Below, piece after piece: positions 1 through 8,517 of a stretch of DNA of 25,089 nucleotides. Below the pieces are notes generated by a model. It searched no databases and had not been told where the DNA came from. It was given only the letters and a program-made list of their open reading frames with translations. Positions within the stretch are counted from its first letter, which is position 1, and each line of letters opens with the position of its first letter. Made by a program: the position numbers and the translations under genes. The stretch is taken from assembly GCA_902803695.1 (NCBI GenBank), contig CADCQX010000395.1, positions 1 to 25,089 of the forward strand, in the 5' to 3' direction. The DNA is from Oscillospiraceae bacterium. Lineage in GTDB: Bacteria; Bacillota; Clostridia; Saccharofermentanales; Saccharofermentanaceae.

Positions 1-2
1 GT

Positions 3-1472
3 CTTGAGTCGGCGTATATTGCTGGAACCCCCGATGTAGAAACCGCCTTCCCTTGCATACATCAGCTTATTGAAAACTATGGAGATGGTGCGGATAATAT
101 TATAGTTTATTTCTTCGTAGATCAAGACGACTTTGATCTTGACGAATATGCGGAGGAGATTGAAGAGGGAGGATATCAGGCCATAGTAGTTAATTACAAC
201 TCATCTTCAGATGAGATTGAAGAAGCAAGTGCAGCTGTAATAAACCGCAGAGGAACAATAGGTGAGTTGTATGATGAGATATTATCGACAGAGAATCAGG
301 TAATTGCAAAACTATCCGGAGTAGATACTTCCTTGGATACCGATGGAGACACCCTATCAGATTTTGAGGAAATAACAGGGCATCTGTTATCTAACGGAAC
401 GATAGTCTATACTGATCCGAATACAAAATATTCCGATAAAGATACACTGACTGATGATGAAGAGTTGGGAATACGAAGATCTTTGAAAAATTCTAGGATA
501 TATAGCAGGCTGACACTTTTAGGAATAGATGGATTGGATTATTGGGATTATATAAGTAATCCAACTCTTGATAATAGTGATGTAGATTGTTTTATTGATA
601 ACGAGGATGCTATTCCTAGAGTGGGAAATGATGAGATTGTATATATTTTTGCTATTGACGATTTTTGGGAAGATGCCAGATTGAGACAGCAAATTTATTT
701 GGATTCAAAATGTAAAAGAACAGTTTTGATGAAAATCTCTGGCGAAGATTTCTATGACAAATGGAATGTTATAGGTGAGGCGTGTTCAGTTTCGGGAACA
801 ATATATGACTGTTTGCCACATAAAGACCTCTCTTTTTCTGACAAATATTTCTTTAATGTAAAGGCTGTCGTTATTATCACACATGGCAGTTTGGATAATG
901 CTATCTGCATTGGTAATAACATGTGGCTATATAGCAATGATCATATTAAAAAATCCATTTTTGATTATAGTGTTATGAACATGAAAAAAATGGATATGCT
1001 TTGCCTATATTCTTGCTTTTCAGCAAAACCAAACAATAATGGGAAATTAAATATGGCACAGTATTTTCTGGAGTACTTTCCGCTAATAAAAGAAGTTGTT
1101 GGATTTGATATTCAATTAAGAATTTCATCAAGTAACTCATATTTTGGATTGTGGTATGATAATGATCCGGAGTGTATGGAGGAACATGAATATAGGAGTT
1201 TTCTGACAAACTATTATTCAGGTCCACATGCTGATAGTAGTTGTGTTTTATTTTCTACTGCATATTTATCAGCATACTTGATTGATTACGAAGCCCAAGG
1301 ATTCATATGTTATTATCAAGATGGTACGAAACAAGATTTGTTTGATGATGTTAGAGAGGGTAAACTACATTACTATGTTAAAGAAACAAACACAACAGGT
1401 TCGGTTATATACACTAAAGATGGATTTGATTACACTGTTCAACGAGATCCGCTTTTGATTTTGTATGGGTAA
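3..1472 (+). CDS. 5'-truncated protein with Ca-binding-type Asp repeats and a possible clan CD (CHAT/caspase-like) Cys-His core
   Basis: The reading frame is open from the first bases of the window, so the true start lies upstream; a TTG at 267 is internal and not needed. Of the 489 visible codons, residues about 106-200 carry Asp-rich stretches (DTDGDTLSDFEE, SDKDTLTDDEELG, DNSDVDCFIDNEDAIP). These resemble thrombospondin type 3 / calcium-binding repeats of exported proteins. Further on, VVIITHG places His at residue 294 (codon 882-884), and LCLYSCFSA places Cys at residue 338 (codon 1014-1016), followed by a helix and the strand EVVGFD. Strand-His-Gly then strand-Cys is the active-site layout of clan CD peptidases (caspase, gingipain, CHAT, DUF4347). 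The assignment is by motif only. The gene is much more AT-rich than later genes (16 G+C of 60 in 961-1020), which hints at transfer. The lipoprotein gene begins 12 bases downstream. Confidence 0.6.
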   Translation, partial: LESAYIAGTPDVETAFPCIHQLIENYGDGADNIIVYFFVDQDDFDLDEYAEEIEEGGYQAIVVNYNSSSDEIEEASAAVINRRGTIGELYDEILSTENQVIAKLSGVDTSLDTDGDTLSDFEEITGHLLSNGTIVYTDPNTKYSDKDTLTDDEELGIRRSLKNSRIYSRLTLLGIDGLDYWDYISNPTLDNSDVDCFIDNEDAIPRVGNDEIVYIFAIDDFWEDARLRQQIYLDSKCKRTVLMKISGEDFYDKWNVIGEACSVSGTIYDCLPHKDLSFSDKYFFNVKAVVIITHGSLDNAICIGNNMWLYSNDHIKKSIFDYSVMNMKKMDMLCLYSCFSAKPNNNGKLNMAQYFLEYFPLIKEVVGFDIQLRISSSNSYFGLWYDNDPECMEEHEYRSFLTNYYSGPHADSSCVLFSTAYLSAYLIDYEAQGFICYYQDGTKQDLFDDVREGKLHYYVKETNTTGSVIYTKDGFDYTVQRDPLLILYG

Positions 1473-1484
1473 GGTAAAAACAAT

Positions 1485-2288
1485 ATGCAAGAGATAAAAC
1501 GAATCATATCTATTTTTGTTATTGCAGGTTTAATTTGTATCACAGCATGCGATCATAGGTATTCTGTCGAAACGAGTGTGACTGAATTAGACCCTGTCAT
1601 TCCAATATCTATTGTTACTGAAGGAACAAAAGGAACAACAATAGATTTTGGAGAAAATGATTATGAGATCTTTACAGATCAAGAAAAATCACTTGTAATT
1701 CACTTGCCTATCAACCTAGATGATTACATTATTGAATTAGAGGACGGAAGTAAGGAGTACCAGTTAAGAAAACTGTTATCTGATTTTGGCTGGCAGGAGA
1801 AGGATTGGGATGAAGATGGTGAGTTTTCTTTGCCTGTATGCAAATCAGGATTTTTCTCTTATGATGTTTTGCAACATGAGGGAGATTATTACTATTTTGA
1901 CTGTGGTGATATGTGGATCAGATTATCAATACAAAATCAGCTGCACTCTGACCCATTGATTTTCAGCCCATTATGGTTCGACTATTCTTTTATTTCGCCA
2001 AATAATCCGGGGGATTATTACTATAATTTCACTATGTATTCTGCTAATTCGAAGAACAATGTTGATGCACGTATGAATGTATCAGATTTGCCCAAACAAG
2101 TTTTGTTTTCGACTGACATAGAGCACACGTATTTGTACTATGATTGTTTTGTGCTATTAGCCTATGTAGCAACTTGGCCAAGCATTCTTCCTGAAGAAAA
2201 CCCTCTGTTTTATTTGAATTATGGTGAGTTATACACAGTTGAAGAAGTTAGAAAGAAATTATTAAGGGATGAATACAGTTTTCGCTGA
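1485..2288 (+). CDS. Lipoprotein of unknown function
   Basis: This encodes 267 residues starting MQEIKRIISIFVIAGLICIT, then Ala-Cys. That is a basic n-region, a hydrophobic core and a lipobox ending at Cys22, so it should be lipidated and held on the outer face of the membrane. The mature part is acidic and rich in Tyr, Phe and Asp, with no catalytic motif that I recognise; repeated aromatic stretches such as GDYYYFDCGDMW suggest a beta-rich fold. It lies 12 bases after the preceding gene on the same strand, with an AAGGTAA ribosome-binding-like stretch, so the two are probably co-transcribed and may act together at the cell surface. It shares the AT-rich composition of that gene and differs from everything after 2400. 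The function is unknown. Confidence 0.75.
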   Translation: MQEIKRIISIFVIAGLICITACDHRYSVETSVTELDPVIPISIVTEGTKGTTIDFGENDYEIFTDQEKSLVIHLPINLDDYIIELEDGSKEYQLRKLLSDFGWQEKDWDEDGEFSLPVCKSGFFSYDVLQHEGDYYYFDCGDMWIRLSIQNQLHSDPLIFSPLWFDYSFISPNNPGDYYYNFTMYSANSKNNVDARMNVSDLPKQVLFSTDIEHTYLYYDCFVLLAYVATWPSILPEENPLFYLNYGELYTVEEVRKKLLRDEYSFR

Positions 2289-2400
2289 TATGCTATATAA
2301 CGTAATAGTTCCTTATATTCATAAAGTCATGATAGAGTTTTTGATAAAACAGGAAAAACTCTGACCATATGTTTAAGGACATACATGATTCTGAGATCAT

Positions 2401-4632
2401 TCAATAGATCTGATAGATGATAGTGTGATTATCCTCAGGGAAGTAAGCGACCTGCTTCAAGTTTGCTGCAAAGAATTCCGCATTATACATCGGCTTACCT
2501 TCGGCATTTTGAATGTCATAGAATTCCGGATCGAAAACAAGATATTTGATCTCACGCTCTTTACAATATGAGACAAACTTATCGATATCCCCGTTACAAC
2601 CTGTTATAAGCCACTGATAGATCTCGTCACGTGTATATGTGTCGTGACCTGCTGACCATGCGAAATACGGCCAGCCGTAGTAAGCAGGACGGCCTGCCAG
2701 GAAGAAGCGGTTAACTGACCACATAGGTGTCAGGAAGACATCTGACGGGGATGTATTATGTTCGATCCAATCAACAAGTTCGGATCTGGTATCCACATCG
2801 ATATGACCCTTGTTAATGTTGATATAGACGCACCACTCGACGATACCTGTTCCCATGAGTCCAACGAGAAGACACAGGGCAATGATGACGGACAGGATCT
2901 GTGTCGGGATGAATGCCGGCAAAGGAAGGATGAACTTCTTCTTTTCTTCGGTCTCTTTGTTAAGTGCTTCCTCCAGCTTGTCGTTATCAAGAGGCAGGAG
3001 TTTTGGAAGATTTGTTTCCTTCTTTGGTGCGAACGGAAGCCAGAAGAGGTTCGCGAGAAGCGACGCCACGAATATATCCACGAAGATAAGTGAGATCTGG
3101 ATAAACTTATGGTTGGCGAGCATCTCAAGTGACACCTTTACGTTGAATGCGAATATCAACGGGAACAGGAACGTCACGAACAGAAGCGGCATATATACAG
3201 GACGCTTTTTCAGAATATCGAAAACAAGTCTTGCCACAACAAACAAAACAGCCGAGATCAGCGTAAATCCCGTTATGTATATGAGATAACGGTAAGGACT
3301 TCCGAAGGAACTCTCGTTACTTACAAATCCGCTCTGAAGAGAGAGCTTTACCATGTTTCTATATGAGCCCGAGAATATCCTGGTCTGAATGTAGGAAGAT
3401 GCGACGGCGCAGACGGCGACTGCCAGATAGCTGAGCCTGCTCTCACTTATGACAGCCATTCCGAAGAGTATAAGAAGTCCTGCGATGAGAGCTGATCCGT
3501 GGATATAAGGCATTACGATAACGAGAATGCAGGCAAGGATCAGGTTCTTATACGGACTAAGCGGATCGCCTTTTCGAGGGATCCAGGAATTCTTTGTAAG
3601 GAAGAAACTCTTAAATCCGCCGGAAGACACGGAAATACACAGGCGTCTCACATATGGGACAAAGAGTATCACGAGGATAAGTATCATGGCGACACCGAAC
3701 ATGAGGTGTCGCTGATTCGCGTAAACATTGACGGCCCAGATGCCCCAGTCGTCGTAAGGGGTCTGCTTGAACCATGAGAATGAGTGCAGGAGGACATTGA
3801 TGCTTCTTGTCACACCGTATTCATGCTGCATCATATTTGAAAAAGATGAGAATACGTTGAACGAACTTCTGAACAGAACAAGAAGCGGTGCAAAGAAGAA
3901 CGTCATCCTTCTTCCGCTCAGAAGGACTCCCAAAAGTCCAAGGAGCATGAAACAGCATACCATGGCGATGATGGAAGGAACGTTGATCGCGTAGTCGATC
4001 GGGAATCCCAGAAAACCGAGGATGCCGCAGAAGAAATAGAAGAAGAAATGATACTGTATTCCGTCTCCGGAATAATGCATGTACTGTGTCGGGAAGTTGG
4101 AACCGACGCTGAATGACGAAGTCATTGCCGTGTGAGGCGACAGGTCGGAGAAAACGGAATAACCGTTTATGAGGATACCGTCGGATATTCTGAAAGTGTA
4201 GAAGAACAGGAACGATGCGACGGAAGTGAAGAGCACGATGGATATTCCGTAGAATAGTGTGTTCTTGATGGAATTATCGAAGTTCGGGATCTTGGGATTT
4301 GATTCCTTTTTCTTCTTGCGATCCTTGTCGATGAACATAAAGATCATGTAGCACATGATGATGGTGACAACTGCAGTTCCTGCCGTCAGCGCCGTCTGTT
4401 TTCGAGTAAGGACATAAGAAAATCCCAGGGACACATAATATGTCAGAAAAGCCGCGATGGAGATTCCCGTTATGATACCTGCGGGAACTTTGAAGAGGAG
4501 ATCCGGGATGTTGGAGAGCTGCTTCTTTGAGACTGCTGTCGCAACATAGAGTCTCCTGATGTCAGGCACGAGAAAAGATACGAGTTCGTACCCGAATACA
4601 GCACACACCAAAATGAATAGAATACCCAGCAT
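2401..4632 (-). CDS. Polytopic membrane protein, probable GT-C-type glycosyltransferase
   Basis: This is a 743-residue protein with a dozen or more hydrophobic segments, a charged cytoplasmic-type loop (KDRKKKKE near 103-110) and a soluble C-terminal domain of about 130 residues. After the third or fourth TM, a non-membrane loop holds an acidic/His motif (FSDLSPHTAM, Asp163 and His167) followed by SVGSNFPTQY and QYHF (His195). An acidic residue in an early outer loop, many TM helices and a C-terminal soluble domain with a WIEHNTSPSDVFLTP-type stretch are typical of GT-C enzymes. Those enzymes use polyprenyl-phosphate sugars to modify wall polymers or proteins. The exact family and substrate cannot be told. 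The start has a good ribosome binding site (AGAGGAAG on the minus strand). It is divergent from the D-Ala-D-Ala ligase and convergent with the lipoprotein gene. Confidence 0.6.
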   Translation of the reverse strand: MLGILFILVCAVFGYELVSFLVPDIRRLYVATAVSKKQLSNIPDLLFKVPAGIITGISIAAFLTYYVSLGFSYVLTRKQTALTAGTAVVTIIMCYMIFMFIDKDRKKKKESNPKIPNFDNSIKNTLFYGISIVLFTSVASFLFFYTFRISDGILINGYSVFSDLSPHTAMTSSFSVGSNFPTQYMHYSGDGIQYHFFFYFFCGILGFLGFPIDYAINVPSIIAMVCCFMLLGLLGVLLSGRRMTFFFAPLLVLFRSSFNVFSSFSNMMQHEYGVTRSINVLLHSFSWFKQTPYDDWGIWAVNVYANQRHLMFGVAMILILVILFVPYVRRLCISVSSGGFKSFFLTKNSWIPRKGDPLSPYKNLILACILVIVMPYIHGSALIAGLLILFGMAVISESRLSYLAVAVCAVASSYIQTRIFSGSYRNMVKLSLQSGFVSNESSFGSPYRYLIYITGFTLISAVLFVVARLVFDILKKRPVYMPLLFVTFLFPLIFAFNVKVSLEMLANHKFIQISLIFVDIFVASLLANLFWLPFAPKKETNLPKLLPLDNDKLEEALNKETEEKKKFILPLPAFIPTQILSVIIALCLLVGLMGTGIVEWCVYININKGHIDVDTRSELVDWIEHNTSPSDVFLTPMWSVNRFFLAGRPAYYGWPYFAWSAGHDTYTRDEIYQWLITGCNGDIDKFVSYCKEREIKYLVFDPEFYDIQNAEGKPMYNAEFFAANLKQVAYFPEDNHTIIYQIY

Positions 4633-4668
4633 TTTTCTTCCTCTTTATTAGATTTATATATATCTTAC

Positions 4669-4680
4669 CAAAACGTTTTG
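4669..4680. promoter_or_regulatory. 12-bp perfect palindrome, candidate operator
   Basis: CAAAACGTTTTG is self-complementary. On the minus strand it lies inside the spacer of a possible promoter for the membrane glycosyltransferase (TTGCGG, 17 bases, GATATA). A repressor bound here would block that promoter. No regulator is identified. Confidence 0.3.
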
Positions 4681-4743
4681 ACCGCAAAAAATACATTAAT
4701 GTTACGTTAAGTATACAGTTCTGTAAAACCTTGGTATCTCGGC

Positions 4744-4757
4744 TTTTTCGCGAAAAA
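4744..4757. promoter_or_regulatory. 14-bp perfect palindrome just upstream of the ligase -10
   Basis: TTTTTCGCGAAAAA is self-complementary and sits where a -35 element would be for the extended -10 at 4763-4771. It may be a regulator site or an activator-type element; alternatively it is a chance AT-rich symmetry. Confidence 0.3.
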
Positions 4758-4762
4758 AAGAA

Positions 4763-4771
4763 TGCTACAAT
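4763..4771 (+). promoter_or_regulatory. Extended -10 promoter for the ddl operon
   Basis: TGCTACAAT matches TGN plus a near-consensus -10 (TACAAT). There is no good -35, as is usual for extended -10 promoters. Transcription would start near 4778, leaving a leader of about 30 bases that contains the AAGGAG ribosome binding site at 4793-4798. Confidence 0.5.
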
Positions 4772-4808
4772 CCTTAAAAATCAAAGTGTTTCAAGGAGAA
4801 AAATTCTT

Positions 4809-5855
4809 ATGAAGATCGTGGTTTTGGCAGGCGGTTTAAGTCCTGAACGTGACGTATCAAAAAAATCATCAAGCCTCATCGCCAATGCGTTGCTCACAAA
4901 GGGTCACAAAGTTGCAGTTGTCGACCTCTATGAAGGCATCGAAAAAGATGTGGAACTGGAGTCGATCTTCAAGGAAGGAACGGGTGACCTTTTCGAATAT
5001 GAGATCCCTGAGACGGAGCCTGATCTGGAGGCTCTCATCCAAAGCTTCGGCGGAAGAAGAGACTGGCTCGGACCTCGCGTTATCGAGGTCTGCAAATACG
5101 CAGATTCAGTATTCCTCGGCCTTCACGGATCACATGGTGAGAACGGCCAGCTCCAGGCAGTTTTAGACGCTAACAACATTGCTTATACAGGCTCCGGATA
5201 TCTCGGATGCGCACTTGCAATGGATAAAGATATCTCAAAGGCTATCATTGCGAGCCGCGGCATAAAGACAGCTAAGTGGATCGTCAAACCTGCTGAAGAG
5301 ATCAACATCGATGATGTGAAAAAAGAGATCGGCATCCCATGTGTCGTTAAGCCAATCGGATGCGGAAGCAGCTGCGGTGTTTCCATCGTAAAGACAGACG
5401 ACGAATTCAATAAGGCTATTTCATATGCTGCAAGCTATAAGCAGGAAGTACTTATCGAAGCATTTATTACGGGAAGAGAGATCACCGTCGGTGTTGTAAA
5501 TAACGAAGCACTCCCGATCATCGAGATCATTCCTCACGAAGGATTCTACGATTACAAGAACAAGTATCAGGCAGGCCTTACAGATCACATCTGTCCTGCA
5601 AGATTTACCGAAGATCAGACAAAACGTGCTCAGGGTCTCGCAGTCGAGATCTTCAAGGCACTCCGTATGAAGGCATATGGCCGTATCGACATGATCTATG
5701 ACGAGAAGGCTGATGACTTCTGGTTCATCGAAGCCAACAATCTCCCGGGCATGACAAGCACCAGTCTCGTACCTGATGCTGCAAAGGTTGCGGGAATCTC
5801 TTACGAGGATCTCTGCGACCGTATCGCCAGATCCTGCGGTAAGGAAACGATCTGA
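4809..5855 (+). CDS. ddl: D-alanine--D-alanine ligase
   Basis: This ATP-grasp enzyme joins two D-Ala to make the dipeptide that ends the peptidoglycan stem peptide; it acts in the cytoplasm. The 348-residue length fits the family. Motifs in order: GGLSPERDVS near residue 8, GLHGSHGENGQLQ, YTGSG, AMDKDISK, KPIGCGSSCGVS, the omega-loop FYDYKNKY, RIDMIYD, and EANNLPGMTSTSLVPDAA, which supplies the metal-binding Glu and Asn. The Tyr of the omega loop is kept, which fits D-Ala-D-Ala rather than the D-Ala-D-Lac (VanA-type) enzymes. The frame runs upstream to 4731, but ATG 4809 is chosen because AAGGAG lies 10 bases before it and the GGxSxER motif follows at the expected distance. The flavoprotein gene follows after 17 bases. 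Confidence 0.93.
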   Translation: MKIVVLAGGLSPERDVSKKSSSLIANALLTKGHKVAVVDLYEGIEKDVELESIFKEGTGDLFEYEIPETEPDLEALIQSFGGRRDWLGPRVIEVCKYADSVFLGLHGSHGENGQLQAVLDANNIAYTGSGYLGCALAMDKDISKAIIASRGIKTAKWIVKPAEEINIDDVKKEIGIPCVVKPIGCGSSCGVSIVKTDDEFNKAISYAASYKQEVLIEAFITGREITVGVVNNEALPIIEIIPHEGFYDYKNKYQAGLTDHICPARFTEDQTKRAQGLAVEIFKALRMKAYGRIDMIYDEKADDFWFIEANNLPGMTSTSLVPDAAKVAGISYEDLCDRIARSCGKETI

Positions 5856-5872
5856 TCATTAGGGGTTTTGAA

Positions 5873-7126
5873 GTGAAGGAAGAAGGCAGACTGAAAGTAG
5901 GCATAATAGGCGGAGGAGCAGCAGGTCTTTTTACGGCGTGTCAGCTCAAGAAACTCGGTCTCAACGACAATATCGAGATAACTATCCTCGAGAAGACATC
6001 GACACTTGGCAAGAAGCTTACGCTCACAGGCCACGGCCGATGCAATATCACTAACAGAAAGACACCTTCCGAATTCAAGAAAGGACTTCATGAAGCGGGC
6101 AATTTTTTGTACCCTGCGATCAAGGAATTCAGTCCTGATGATACGGTGAGATTTTTTGAAGAAGACCTTGGGCTGAAGCTTAAGGAAGAAGACAATAACA
6201 GGATGTTTCCTGTGTGCGACAGCGCGGTAAAAGTAAGGGACACGATAGTTTCCTATATCTCCGATAAGGTAAAGACCATATGTGATGCCAAGGTCCTGGA
6301 CATCGCGAAAACAGACGGCTTTGACGTATACACGACAAAGGGTGATTTCAAGTTCGACATCCTTGTTCTGTCATGCGGAGGAGCGTCATTTCCTGAGACT
6401 GGATCAACGGGTGATTCGTATGCTTTCGCATCGGGCTTGGGTCACACCGTAGAACCTATAAGAGCGGCACTCGCCCCGGTCAGGGTCGATAAAGTTTCAA
6501 GGCAGTTCACCTCTGCATTAAGCGGAGTATCAGTTAACGCAAACGCGAGCCTTTACTGCTCGGGTTCAAAATCAGCATCATCGGAAGGTGATGTGCTGTT
6601 CGCAGACTTCGGACTCACAGGTCCTGCGATCATGGAACTTTCACGTGAGATACCGACGGACATCGTTGACATGAACGGATGGATAGAACTCGATCTGGCA
6701 CCATTTTTAAGCGATGAACAGATCGATAAGGAATTCCAGCAGATGATAGATGAACACCCCGATACCAAGGTGTCCACGCTGGCATCAAAGTACGTTCCTT
6801 CATCCGTTTCAAGAGAGTTGTCGGCACGTGCAAAAGTTACGGATCTTTATGCTCAGAGTTTTACAAAGCAGAACAGAAAAGCGCTCTGTAAAGAGATCAA
6901 ACATCTGGAATTGGGAATAGAAGAAGCTCCTTCCATCGATAAGGCATATGTGACACGAGGCGGCGTAAAGCTCAAGGAAGTCGACAAGAAGACCATGCAA
7001 TCGACAATCGTTTCAGGACTTTATATAATTGGAGAAGCATTGGACATCGACGGCATATCGGGAGGTTATAACCTTCAGGCATGTATGAGCGAGGCATATG
7101 CGGTAAGTAAGAGTATCCTCGGATAA
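5873..7126 (+). CDS. BaiN/HI0933-family NAD(P)/FAD-dependent oxidoreductase
   Basis: This 417-residue flavoprotein has an N-terminal FAD-binding Rossmann motif (VGIIGGGAAGLFTA, near residues 9-22). The family signatures are TGHGRCNITN, SCGGASFPETGSTGDSYAFA, ADFGLTGPAIMELSR and, at the C-terminus, GLYIIGEALDIDGISGGYNLQ. Members include the bile-acid-linked BaiN of gut clostridia, but most have no proven substrate, so a bile acid role should not be assumed. GTG 5873 is used as the start, with AGGGG about 8 bases upstream; no better start is visible before the Rossmann motif. It follows ddl by 17 bases, and its stop codon touches the next possible start, so it is in the same operon. Confidence 0.88.
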   Translation: MKEEGRLKVGIIGGGAAGLFTACQLKKLGLNDNIEITILEKTSTLGKKLTLTGHGRCNITNRKTPSEFKKGLHEAGNFLYPAIKEFSPDDTVRFFEEDLGLKLKEEDNNRMFPVCDSAVKVRDTIVSYISDKVKTICDAKVLDIAKTDGFDVYTTKGDFKFDILVLSCGGASFPETGSTGDSYAFASGLGHTVEPIRAALAPVRVDKVSRQFTSALSGVSVNANASLYCSGSKSASSEGDVLFADFGLTGPAIMELSREIPTDIVDMNGWIELDLAPFLSDEQIDKEFQQMIDEHPDTKVSTLASKYVPSSVSRELSARAKVTDLYAQSFTKQNRKALCKEIKHLELGIEEAPSIDKAYVTRGGVKLKEVDKKTMQSTIVSGLYIIGEALDIDGISGGYNLQACMSEAYAVSKSILG

Positions 7127-7152
7127 TGAGGAGTTCAAGGGGGAAGATACAA

Positions 7153-7536
7153 ATGAGAATAGTAAGAAAGATCGTGGCGGTCATGCTTATTCTTTCCGTT
7201 GTTTTGGCTTTGACTGCCTGCGGAAAAAATAAGACGATCAAAGAATGCACATGGGACGGATACGATTTCAAAGTTCAATACGAAACCACAGCAGACAGTG
7301 ACAGCAAGACGAAGAAGGTTGTCCGTCTGAAACTGGTAATGGATAAAGAGGGAATGCCGCAGGACGTTTTCGAGAAGAAGGTCGAGGACGGAAATATCCT
7401 TATCCGTGATGTTGAACCAAGCAATATGTATCTCTATACTAAGAATAAAAATGGAGATGTCACATCGGCAAACTTAAGTTTCTTTATGCCGGGAGATTAT
7501 GTGTTTGACGAGAGTGATCTCAATGTTAAAGAGTAA
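7153..7536 (+). CDS. Small lipoprotein of unknown function
   Basis: From ATG 7153 the protein has 127 residues and begins MRIVRKIVAVMLILSVV, with the lipobox LTAC placing the lipidated Cys near residue 23. The frame also offers an ATG at 7126 overlapping the previous stop, but the 7153 start gives a proper signal peptide and has a purine-rich ribosome binding site (GGGGGAAG) at the right spacing. The mature 100 residues are charged and beta-rich in appearance (DGYDFKVQYETT, VVRLKLVMDKEGMPQ). They resemble small DUF-type lipoproteins of Firmicutes, but no family can be named. It is probably part of the ddl-baiN transcript. Confidence 0.7.
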   Translation: MRIVRKIVAVMLILSVVLALTACGKNKTIKECTWDGYDFKVQYETTADSDSKTKKVVRLKLVMDKEGMPQDVFEKKVEDGNILIRDVEPSNMYLYTKNKNGDVTSANLSFFMPGDYVFDESDLNVKE

Positions 7537-7568
7537 GAAACATTATTGTGGGGGTAGGGGTTAAGACG

Positions 7569-8120
7569 ATGTCAAAAGAAGAATTATTCAAAGGACTGGA
7601 CGCTTATTGTAAGGCGGTTTCCGAGATCGACAAAGCAAAAGCTGAATATGAGATCGAAGAGAAAAGATGCCGAAATGCCGTTCCGGAAGGAGTCTGTAAA
7701 AACAAATTCTTCCATTATTTCTGGCCGTTTGTAGTCTTCTTCTTTGCGATGTGGCTAGTCATGATCATTGTTACCAGCTCACTTAATGACTTTGGTTCAA
7801 TAATGTTTGTTGTGATGGTCCTGGGCATCATTCAGATCCTGGTTCCTATAATCGGAGTAGGTATCTCCTGGAAACTAAGAGATAAGCAGCATCAAAAAGT
7901 AGATGAACAGATCGAGGCGTACCGTCAGAATGCTCTCAAATCCGATTCGCTTAAAAAACTCGATCAGAAAGTCAGGGATAAAGAAGCGAAAGCAAATGAG
8001 CTGTCCAAGATCCTGCCTGCAAAGTACAGGAACGTGAAAGCAGCTCAGTTGGTCCGCAAATGTCTTTATAGGGACGATATCAACACTATTGAAGAAGCAG
8101 TTGAGATCCTCAACTTCTGA
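7569..8120 (+). CDS. Two-TM coiled-coil protein, paralogue of the zinc-ribbon protein at 10907
   Basis: This encodes 183 residues. An N-terminal helix (FKGLDAYCKAVSEIDKAKAE) leads into two TM helices at about 50-105 (YFWPFVVFFFAMWLVMIIV and MFVVMVLGIIQILVPIIGV). A charged coiled coil follows, then the ending LPAKYRN..., NTIEEAVEIL. The same layout and ending occur in the protein at 10907-11587 (IPVKYRN..., KTIEEVIAKM, with FYWPYLV before the first TM), so the two are paralogues. This copy has no zinc ribbon. ATG 7569 is preferred over GTG 7548 because GGGGGTAGGGG precedes it. It ends 2 bases from the stop of the convergent thioredoxin gene. The function is unknown. Confidence 0.7.
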   Translation: MSKEELFKGLDAYCKAVSEIDKAKAEYEIEEKRCRNAVPEGVCKNKFFHYFWPFVVFFFAMWLVMIIVTSSLNDFGSIMFVVMVLGIIQILVPIIGVGISWKLRDKQHQKVDEQIEAYRQNALKSDSLKKLDQKVRDKEAKANELSKILPAKYRNVKAAQLVRKCLYRDDINTIEEAVEILNF

Positions 8121-8122
8121 TC

Positions 8123-8446
8123 TTATGCGCTGATAAGATCCTCTAACTTAGCGTTTAAAATTGCTTTCGGCATTCCGCCGATCGCGGAGTCAACAACTTT
8201 TCCGTCTTTGATGAAGAAGAAACTCGGGATAGACATAACGCCGAATGACTGAGCCAATTCAGGGTATTCGTCCGTGTTTACTTTGCCAACTTTTATCTTC
8301 CCGTCGTAGATTTCCGCCATCTCTTCAACGATCGGTGACATCATCCTGCAAGGGCCGCACCATTCTGCGTAGAAGTCCACCAATACAGGCACTTCGCTTC
8401 TCAATACTTCCTGCTCGAAATTTTCATTTGTAAATCTGTATTCCAT
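8123..8446 (-). CDS. trxA: Thioredoxin
   Basis: This is a 107-residue cytoplasmic dithiol-disulfide oxidoreductase, the normal thioredoxin size. The active site WCGPC (Cys30 and Cys33) follows VLVDFYAEWC, and the conserved cis-Pro loop is SIPSFFFIKDG. The frame extends upstream to 8518, but the ATG at 8446 is chosen because GAGAGG lies just before it and the fold starts at MEYRFTNENF. It is divergent from an HxlR regulator gene whose conserved Cys could report redox state, and the two promoters overlap (see 8480-8517). That regulator may therefore control it. No thioredoxin reductase gene is in the window. Confidence 0.92.
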   Translation of the reverse strand: MEYRFTNENFEQEVLRSEVPVLVDFYAEWCGPCRMMSPIVEEMAEIYDGKIKVGKVNTDEYPELAQSFGVMSIPSFFFIKDGKVVDSAIGGMPKAILNAKLEDLISA

Positions 8447-8479
8447 GTTTATATCCTCTCTTTCTTTTCGAAAACTATG

Positions 8480-8517
8480 TTGATAATTCAATTGTACATG
8501 GTATAAAATATGTATCA
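8480..8517. promoter_or_regulatory. Overlapping divergent promoters with an inverted repeat (trxA / hxlR)
   Basis: On the plus strand, TTGATA (8480-8485), a 16-base spacer and TATAAA (8502-8507) point to hxlR. On the minus strand, TTGATA (8517-8512), 16 bases and TACAAT (8495-8490) point to trxA. The two promoters lie across each other, and the whole block is flanked by TTGATA and TATCAA. Within it, TACAT (8495-8499) and ATGTA (8510-8514) form an inverted repeat around the hxlR -10, a suitable site for a dimeric winged-helix repressor. Confidence 0.55.

Noticed and set aside
2289..2400. Terminator between the convergent lipoprotein and glycosyltransferase genes
   Set aside because: No stable stem followed by a T run was found by eye.
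4809..5855. VanA-type D-Ala-D-Lac ligase (vancomycin resistance)
   Set aside because: The omega-loop Tyr of ordinary D-Ala-D-Ala ligases is present and no vanH or vanX neighbours exist.
5873..7126. Bile acid dehydroxylation (bai) gene
   Set aside because: The protein is of the BaiN/HI0933 family, but no other bai gene is near and the family is widespread with unknown substrates.
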